64,000 nt of DNA from Nocardioides sp. (lineage in GTDB: Bacteria; Actinomycetota; Actinomycetes; Propionibacteriales; Nocardioidaceae): positions 1-64,000 of the forward strand of contig PBYI01000064.1 of NCBI GenBank assembly GCA_002729525.1, read 5' to 3'. Shown piece by piece: positions 58,488 through 64,000 of the stretch (position 1 is the stretch's first letter; each line of letters begins with the position of its first letter). The notes under the pieces were generated by a model. The model worked only from the letters and a program-made list of their open reading frames with translations, was not told the DNA's origin and ran no database searches. Made by a program: the position numbers and the translations under genes.

Positions 58488-59638
58488 GCATCGAGCTGGA
58501 GATCCCCGCCGCGCCCGGGGGTGCGCCCGAGGCCGACGTCCACCACGGGCTGCACAGCGAGCTCGGAGCCCTGCGCGGCGAGCACCGCGGCCGGCACGCG
58601 AGCCCGGTCGTCAAGGTCGTCGAGCTGGCCTGGCTGGAGTTCGAGAAGACCGACCTCGACCGGGCCGAGACCTTCGCCCGCGACTTCGGCTTCGTCGTCC
58701 ACGAGCGCACGCCCGACCTGCTGACCCTGCGCGGCACCTGGTCGGCGGTGCCCTGCCTGGTGATCCGCCGCGGGACCCGCTCGCGGTTCGTCGGGCCGAC
58801 CTTCCTGGCCGAGTCCGTCGCCGACGTACGACGCCTCGCGCGCGCCACGGGACGGGCGGTGCTCCCGCACGCCGGCGGCCAGGCGGTCAACCTGGTCGAC
58901 CCCAGCGGCTTCCCGGTGCGCGTGGTGGCGGGCCTCGACCGGCTCGCCTCGCTGCCCGAGCGCGACGCCCTGGTGCTCAACACCGGCGACAAGCACCTGC
59001 GCACGAACGCCACCCAGCGGCCGCCCCGCCAGCCGGCGCAGGTGCAGCGGCTGGGTCACGTCGTGCTCGAGACGACACGCTTCCGGCGCACCCTCGACTG
59101 GTACCTCGAGCACCTCGGGATGATCGTCAGCGACTTCCTCTACCTCGACGACCTGCGCGACCGCGGGCCGACGATGGCGTTCGTCCGCTGCGACCTCGGC
59201 TCGGTGCCGGCCGACCACCACACGCTCGCGATGCACCTGGGCCCGCGCACCGGCTACGTGCACTCCGCCTACCAGGTCACCGACCTCGACGCCGTCGCCA
59301 CCGGCGGCGAGCACCTGCGCGACCAGGGGTACGACCGGGTCTGGGGCATCGGCCGACACATCCAGGGCAGCCAGCTCTTCGACTACTGGCGCGACCCCGA
59401 CCGGATGATGGTCGAGCACTACGCCGACGGCGACCTCTTCGACTGCACCCTCGAGCCCGGCTGGGCGCCGATGAGCGCCAGCGGCCTCTCCCAGTGGGGT
59501 CCGCAGGTGACCCAGGACTTCCTGGGCGCCAAGCCCGGCCCCGCGATGCTCGCCGCCGTGGTGAGCGCGCTGCGCGACGTCGACAACGACGTCGACGTCC
59601 CCGTCCTGACCGCTCTGAAGAAGGCGATGACCCCATGA
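58484..59638 (+). CDS. extradiol ring-cleavage dioxygenase (VOC family, two-domain)
   Basis: 384 residues, ATG overlapping the previous stop. It has two vicinal-oxygen-chelate modules. The C-terminal one carries the three iron ligands: His in RLGHVVLETTRF (about residue 190), His in TGYVHSAYQVTDLD (about 260), and Glu in RMMVEHYADGD (about 310). DADHT-like HHTLAMH upstream holds another conserved His. It should cleave a catechol-type ring next to the diol. The N-terminus is about 30 residues longer than usual. The next genes (FAH hydrolase, CoA ligase) fit a meta-cleavage pathway. Confidence 0.9.
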   Translation: MSIELEIPAAPGGAPEADVHHGLHSELGALRGEHRGRHASPVVKVVELAWLEFEKTDLDRAETFARDFGFVVHERTPDLLTLRGTWSAVPCLVIRRGTRSRFVGPTFLAESVADVRRLARATGRAVLPHAGGQAVNLVDPSGFPVRVVAGLDRLASLPERDALVLNTGDKHLRTNATQRPPRQPAQVQRLGHVVLETTRFRRTLDWYLEHLGMIVSDFLYLDDLRDRGPTMAFVRCDLGSVPADHHTLAMHLGPRTGYVHSAYQVTDLDAVATGGEHLRDQGYDRVWGIGRHIQGSQLFDYWRDPDRMMVEHYADGDLFDCTLEPGWAPMSASGLSQWGPQVTQDFLGAKPGPAMLAAVVSALRDVDNDVDVPVLTALKKAMTP

Positions 59639-60579
59639 GCACCAACGTGGCCCGTACCTCCGACGGCTGGTGGGTGGAGGCCGACGGCCGGCTCACCCGC
59701 GTCGAGACCGACGCCGTCACCACCGCCGAGCTGCTCGCCGACCGCGCCGCGGTCGACAAGGCGGCGGCCTCGCCGGACCTCGACGGCCCGATCGTCGAGG
59801 ACGTCGAGCTCCTCTCCCCGGTGACGACGCCTGCCCGGGTGGTCGCGCAGATGGTCAACTACCGCAGCCACGCCACCGACTCCGGCTTCGACCCGGACAC
59901 GGTGCCGCCGGCGTTCTTCCGCAAGGCGTCCGGGTCGGTCACCGGGCCGCGCGGGGAGATCGTGCGGCCCGACCACGTCGGCTTCCTCGACTACGAGGTC
60001 GAGCTCGGCCTGGTCATCGGGCGACGCCTCGACGTCGGCACCCGCGTGGAGGCCGACGAGGTCGCGGAGTACGTCGCCGCGCTCGTCGTCACCGACGACG
60101 TGAGCGCCCGCGACGTCCAGCTCACCCGCACCCAGTTCTACGAGTCCAAGTCGTACCCGACCTTCACTCCGGTCGGGCCGTACCTCACGCTCGTCGACGC
60201 GCACGAGCTCGCGGGGCTCGACCGGCTGCGGCTGACCCTCTCGGTCAACGGCGACGTCCGGCAGGACAGCACCGTCGCCGACATGATGGTCACGCCGGAC
60301 CGGGCCCTCACCCTGCTCGCGCGCTTCCAGGCCCTCGACCCCGGCGACCTCCTGCTGACCGGCACGCCGGGCGGCACCGCGCTCAAGGCCCCGCACCCGC
60401 TGGTCGAGAAGATCGGCGCGCTGCTGCCGCCCGCGGTGAAGTGGAAGGCGTTCTTCAAGCGTCAGGCGTCGAACCCGAAGTACCTCCAGCCTGGAGACGT
60501 CGTCGCCACCACGATCAGCGACCTCGAGCGCGGGATCGACCTGGGCCAGCAGCAGCACACCGTGGTGGCCGCGCCGTGA
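59635..60579 (+). CDS. fumarylacetoacetate hydrolase (FAH) family protein
   Basis: 314 residues, ATG overlapping the previous stop. The FAH signature is strong: VVAQMVNYRSHATDSG, then PPAFFRKASGSVTGPRGEIV, the metal-binding acids in FLDYEVELGLVIGRR, YVAALVVTDDVSARDVQLTR, and the C-terminal GDLLLTGTPGGTAL. Members hydrolyse C-C bonds of ring-fission products, decarboxylate oxalocrotonate-type acids or hydrate dienoates. Directly following an extradiol dioxygenase, it probably processes the ring-cleavage product. Confidence 0.92.
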   Translation: MSTNVARTSDGWWVEADGRLTRVETDAVTTAELLADRAAVDKAAASPDLDGPIVEDVELLSPVTTPARVVAQMVNYRSHATDSGFDPDTVPPAFFRKASGSVTGPRGEIVRPDHVGFLDYEVELGLVIGRRLDVGTRVEADEVAEYVAALVVTDDVSARDVQLTRTQFYESKSYPTFTPVGPYLTLVDAHELAGLDRLRLTLSVNGDVRQDSTVADMMVTPDRALTLLARFQALDPGDLLLTGTPGGTALKAPHPLVEKIGALLPPAVKWKAFFKRQASNPKYLQPGDVVATTISDLERGIDLGQQQHTVVAAP

Positions 60580-62549
60580 GCCCGACCGACCCGGGCTTCA
60601 CCGAGACCCTCGTGCGGGGCTCCGGCCCGGTGCCGATGCCCGGCCTGCACGGCGTCGCGGACGTCCACGCCATCGAGGCCGTGCCGCTCGCCGAGCGCCA
60701 CGTGCCGCTGACGACGTACGACCTCCTGGTGCGGGCCGCGCGCGAGTGGCCGCGCCGCACGGCCGCGGTGTGGATCCCCGACCCGGCCGACCTCGACACC
60801 GTCCGGGAGACGACCTTCGCCGGCCTGCTGAGCCGGGTGCACGAGGTCGCGCACGCGCTGGCCCTGCTCGGCGTCGGACCCGACGACGCCGTCACCCTCG
60901 CCGCGCCCAACTGCAGCGACCTGCTGGCCGCGACCCTCGCGGCCGAGGCGGTCGGCATCGCCTCGCCGGTCAACACCGTGCTCGAGGTCGAGCTCCTCGC
61001 CCACGTCCTCGACCTGACCGGGTCCCGGGTGGTCGTCACCGCCGGTCCCGAGCTCGACGCCGCGCTGTGGGACCGGATGGTCGGCGGGGCCGCCGACCTC
61101 GGGATCGACGTGCTGGTCGCGCTGTCGCCCGACGACGGGGTGCAGGCCGGAGAGCGGACACCGCTGCCGGGGACCGCCGCGGCCGGGACGCCTCGCGGAC
61201 GCGGGGTGCGCACCGTGCGCCTCGACGACCTGGTCGGGCTGGCCACGGCCGACGGCCCGGTGCACGGCCTGCCCGGACGGCGGCCCGGCCCGGACGACCT
61301 GGCGGCGTTCTTCCACACCGGCGGCACCACGGGGGCGCCCAAAGTCGCGGCGCACACGCACCGCAACCAGGCCGTGACCGCCTGGACCATCGCGCTGGCC
61401 AGCGACCTCGACCCGGAGGCCGGCATCGTGGCCGGCCTGCCGCTCTTCCACGTCAACGCGCTCCTGGTCACCGCGCTCGCGCCGCTGGTCAAGGGTGGTC
61501 GGGCGATCTGGCCGAGCCCGCTGGGCTACCGCGACCCCGCCCTGTACGCCGCGTTCTGGCGGCTCGTCGAACGCTTCCGGCCCGGCGGGATGTCGGCCGT
61601 GCCGACGGTCTACGCCTTCCTCGGTGCGACGCCGGTCGACGCCGACATCTCCTCCCTGCGGCTCCCCGTCGTCGGCGCCGCCCCGCTGCCCGACGCCGTC
61701 CGCGACGCCTGGCGCGAGCACACCGGGCTCGAGCTGCACGAGGGCTGGGGCCTCACCGAGGCCACCTGCGCCAGCAGTGTCTCCCTGCTCGGCGACGCCG
61801 TGCCCGGCAGCGTCGGGGTCCGGCTGCCGTACCAGCAGGTCGTGGCGGGCGAGGTCGACGAGACCGCGCCGGCCGGCGGCCGGGTCCGCCCGCTGCCCGA
61901 CGGCCGGGTCGGCGAGCTGCTGATCGCCGGGCCGAGCGTCTTCGCCGGCTACGTGCGCCGTGTCGAGGGCCGTCGGGTGGTCACCGACGAGGGCGCCGTC
62001 GTCGACGGCTGGCTGCGCACCGGCGACCTCGGCACCGTCGAGGCCGGCCGGGTGCGGCTCCACGGCCGGCTCAAGGACCTCATCGTCCGCGGCGGGCACA
62101 ACATCGACCCGGCCGTCGTCGAGGACGCGCTGCTGAGCCACCCGGCCGTCACCGGTGCCGGCGCGGTCGGACGCCCCGACCGACACTCCGGCGAGGTGCC
62201 CGTGGCCTTCGTGACGCTCGCCCCCGACTCGGGGCCGATCGACACCGACGACCTGGTCGCCTGGGCGGCCGAGCACGTCGCCGAGCGCGCCGCGAGGCCG
62301 CAGCAGGTGACGGTGGTCGACAGCCTGCCGCTCACCGCGATCGGCAAGCCGTTCAAGCCGGCGCTGCGCGAGCGCGCCGCCACCGAGGTGTTCGCCGCCG
62401 ACCTCCGGGCCGCCGGCCTGGGCGACGTCGCGCTCATGCTGCGCCACCGCGACGGCCGCCTGGTCGCCACCGCCTCCGGGTCGGGCGCCGACCGCGCCGC
62501 GGTCGAGCTGGCGGCGTACGACGTCCTGGTCGAGGTGGCAGCCCCGTGA
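60576..62549 (+). CDS. acyl-CoA synthetase / AMP-dependent ligase
   Basis: 657 residues from GTG 60576 (GTGA overlap). The AMP-binding core is intact: P-loop-like FFHTGGTTGAPKVAAHTH, LELHEGWGLTEATCASS, and GWLRTGDLGTVEAGRVRL followed by KDLIVRGGHNIDPAVVED. The C-terminal lid has the catalytic Lys in PLTAIGKPFKPALR. Residues after about 600 are a further extension (GLGDVALMLRHRDGRLVATA). It activates an acid as its CoA ester, probably one released by the FAH hydrolase or the starting aromatic/aliphatic acid. Confidence 0.93.
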   Translation: MSPTDPGFTETLVRGSGPVPMPGLHGVADVHAIEAVPLAERHVPLTTYDLLVRAAREWPRRTAAVWIPDPADLDTVRETTFAGLLSRVHEVAHALALLGVGPDDAVTLAAPNCSDLLAATLAAEAVGIASPVNTVLEVELLAHVLDLTGSRVVVTAGPELDAALWDRMVGGAADLGIDVLVALSPDDGVQAGERTPLPGTAAAGTPRGRGVRTVRLDDLVGLATADGPVHGLPGRRPGPDDLAAFFHTGGTTGAPKVAAHTHRNQAVTAWTIALASDLDPEAGIVAGLPLFHVNALLVTALAPLVKGGRAIWPSPLGYRDPALYAAFWRLVERFRPGGMSAVPTVYAFLGATPVDADISSLRLPVVGAAPLPDAVRDAWREHTGLELHEGWGLTEATCASSVSLLGDAVPGSVGVRLPYQQVVAGEVDETAPAGGRVRPLPDGRVGELLIAGPSVFAGYVRRVEGRRVVTDEGAVVDGWLRTGDLGTVEAGRVRLHGRLKDLIVRGGHNIDPAVVEDALLSHPAVTGAGAVGRPDRHSGEVPVAFVTLAPDSGPIDTDDLVAWAAEHVAERAARPQQVTVVDSLPLTAIGKPFKPALRERAATEVFAADLRAAGLGDVALMLRHRDGRLVATASGSGADRAAVELAAYDVLVEVAAP

Positions 62550-64000
62550 GCGCTCCCTCGACCCCCGCGACTCCCTCGACGGCCGACGTGGTGGTCGTCG
62601 GCGCCGGCCCGACCGGGCTGTCGCTGGCGGCTCTCCTCGGCGCCCGCGGCCTCGACGTGGTGGTGCTGGAGCGCCACCACGAGCCCTACCCGCTGCCGCG
62701 CGCGGTGCACCTCGACGACGAGGTCTACCGGCTGCTGCACGAGGTCGGCGTCGGCGAGGAGTTCGCCGCGGTGACCCGCCCCGCGGCCGGGTTGCGGCTG
62801 CTCGACGAGCGGCACCGCCCGCTGGCGACCTTCAGCCGCACCGACCCGCTGCCGAGCGGTCTGCCCCAGGCCAACATGTTCGACCAGCCCGACCTCGAGC
62901 GGCTGCTGCGCGCCAACGTGAAGCGCTTCCCCTCCGTCGAGCTCGTGGGCGGTGTCGAGGTCGGCGCCGTGCAGCACGGGGCCGCCGACGTGATGGTCAC
63001 CGGCGTCCGTGACGGGCGCCCGCTGAGCGTGCGGGCGGCGTACGTCGTGGGGTGCGACGGCGCCAACAGCGTCGTGCGGGAAGCGGTCGGCGCCGACTGG
63101 GTCGACCTCGGCTTCGAGCAGCGGTGGCTCGTCGTCGACGTGCGCACCGACGTCGAGCTGGACGCCTGGGAGGGCGTGCACCAGGTCTGCGACCGGCACC
63201 GTGCCGGCACCTACATGCGCATCGGCGCCGACCGGTACCGGTGGGAGTTCGAGATGCTCGACGGCGAGACCGTGGCGGACCTCTCGGCACGGCCCGCGCT
63301 GCGTGGGCTGCTCGCGCCGTGGGCCGCCGACGTCCCCGACGAGCGGCTCGACGTCGTCCGCTGCGTGGAGTACACCTTCCGGGCCCGGGCCGCCGACCGG
63401 TGGCGCGAGGGCCGGGTGCTGCTCGCCGGCGACGCCGCCCACACCACCCCCCCGTTCATCGGCCAGGGGCTCTGCGCCGGCCAGCGCGACGCGGCCAACC
63501 TCGCCTGGAAGGTCGCCGACGCCGTCCGGCTCGACGCCGTTGCCGCCGCGCCGGGCGCCGGACCCGCGGGCGAGCTCGCCCGAGGGCGCGCCGAGCGGCT
63601 GCTGTCGTCGTACGAGGCGGAGCGGCGCCCGCACGCCGTCGCGATCATCGGCAAGGCCGTGCGGCTGGGCCAGATCATGACCGGCGGCGGCCGGGCCGCG
63701 ACGGTGCTGCGCCGCTGGGTGCTGCCGCGAGCCGGGAGTTCCGGCACGGTGGTGCGCGCGGTGCTGGACAGCCGCAGCCCGGCGCTGGTGGCGGGGCCGC
63801 TCGTCGAGCGGTCGGCGCCCAAGTCGCTGCGCGGCGGGCTGCTGCCGCTGGTGCCGGTGACCGGCCCCGACGGTGCGCCGGTACTGGTCGACCGGGTGCT
63901 CGGCGACGCCCCGGTGGTGCTCGCGCTCCCCGGGGTCGACGAGGCCCGGGTGCGGCTCGACGGTGCCCGGGGGTGGCGCCTCGACCCGGCCGCCGGGGAC
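62546..64000 (+). CDS. FAD-dependent monooxygenase, MhpA/PheA-like (3' end beyond the window)
   Basis: Starts at GTG 62546 (GTGA overlap with the ligase gene) and continues past the right edge, 485 codons visible. FAD motif ADVVVVGAGPTGLSLAALLG with the acid of VVVLERH, the DG motif YVVGCDGANSVVREAVG, and the GD motif VLLAGDAAHTTPPFIGQGLC. This is the flavoprotein hydroxylase family that includes MhpA (3-hydroxyphenylpropionate 2-hydroxylase) and phenol hydroxylases. It would hydroxylate a phenol to give the catechol for the extradiol dioxygenase. The C-terminal thioredoxin-like domain begins near the edge (VTGPDGAPVLVDRVLG). Confidence 0.9.
   Translation, partial: MSAPSTPATPSTADVVVVGAGPTGLSLAALLGARGLDVVVLERHHEPYPLPRAVHLDDEVYRLLHEVGVGEEFAAVTRPAAGLRLLDERHRPLATFSRTDPLPSGLPQANMFDQPDLERLLRANVKRFPSVELVGGVEVGAVQHGAADVMVTGVRDGRPLSVRAAYVVGCDGANSVVREAVGADWVDLGFEQRWLVVDVRTDVELDAWEGVHQVCDRHRAGTYMRIGADRYRWEFEMLDGETVADLSARPALRGLLAPWAADVPDERLDVVRCVEYTFRARAADRWREGRVLLAGDAAHTTPPFIGQGLCAGQRDAANLAWKVADAVRLDAVAAAPGAGPAGELARGRAERLLSSYEAERRPHAVAIIGKAVRLGQIMTGGGRAATVLRRWVLPRAGSSGTVVRAVLDSRSPALVAGPLVERSAPKSLRGGLLPLVPVTGPDGAPVLVDRVLGDAPVVLALPGVDEARVRLDGARGWRLDPAAGD

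Noticed and set aside
1..64000. tRNA, rRNA, CRISPR arrays, insertion sequences, phage genes
   Set aside because: No cloverleaf, repeat-spacer pattern, transposase or terminal inverted repeats were seen in the intergenic stretches.

Overview
The window is very GC-rich with G/C-ending codons, many 4-base ATGA/GTGA gene overlaps, several apparently leaderless starts (a TANNNT box 6-7 bases before the start codon) and a DUF3159-type membrane protein. This points to a high-GC actinobacterium, most likely a Nocardioides-like member of the Propionibacteriales; the genus is an inference. No rRNA, tRNA, CRISPR array or insertion sequence was recognised.

Region 1 (about 0.1-39.9 kb) is one large catabolic island built from short divergent and convergent operons. 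It holds a TRAP transporter (dctPMQ-like), two KstD-like FAD dehydrogenases, small SnoaL/EthD/FMN proteins, an MFS exporter, a ten-gene beta-oxidation-type operon (four acyl-CoA dehydrogenase genes, thiolase, DUF35 protein, CoA-transferase, enoyl-CoA hydratase, MaoC hydratase), several SDRs, an APH-like kinase, a CitE-like lyase, four class III CoA-transferases in all, an aldehyde dehydrogenase, an Rbs-type ABC importer, and a HyuA/HyuB pair in which HyuB carries an acetone-carboxylase-gamma-like zinc tail. Two paralogous FadR-type GntR regulators lie inside. Ten copies of an 11-base motif (consensus GCGYATGATTA) lie at the catabolic promoters and nowhere I noticed elsewhere, so the island looks like one regulon. 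The content suggests import of an unknown (probably alicyclic, terpenoid or ketone-type) substrate, desaturation, ATP-dependent carboxylation, CoA activation and beta-oxidation. The true substrate cannot be read from the sequence.

Region 2 (39.9-57.5 kb) is mixed chromosomal content: ABM protein, MFS transporter, alpha/beta hydrolase without an obvious start, exported propeller, an ECF41 sigma factor with its oxidoreductase partner and promoter, two membrane-anchored paralogous proteins, an M1 aminopeptidase, a MerR/SnoaL divergent pair with a strong operator, remnants of two unrelated genes fused by deletion, a VapBC toxin-antitoxin pair, a HutC-type GntR regulator, a zinc-uptake ABC operon with a palindromic Zur-like box, and a frameshifted alkylsulfatase.

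Region 3 (57.5 kb to the right edge) is a second catabolic operon of five translationally coupled genes (metallo-beta-lactamase hydrolase, extradiol dioxygenase, FAH hydrolase, acyl-CoA ligase, MhpA-like FAD monooxygenase running off the edge). It is probably a meta-cleavage route for an aromatic compound, and it follows a set of alternating TCATCAT/ATGATGA half-sites.
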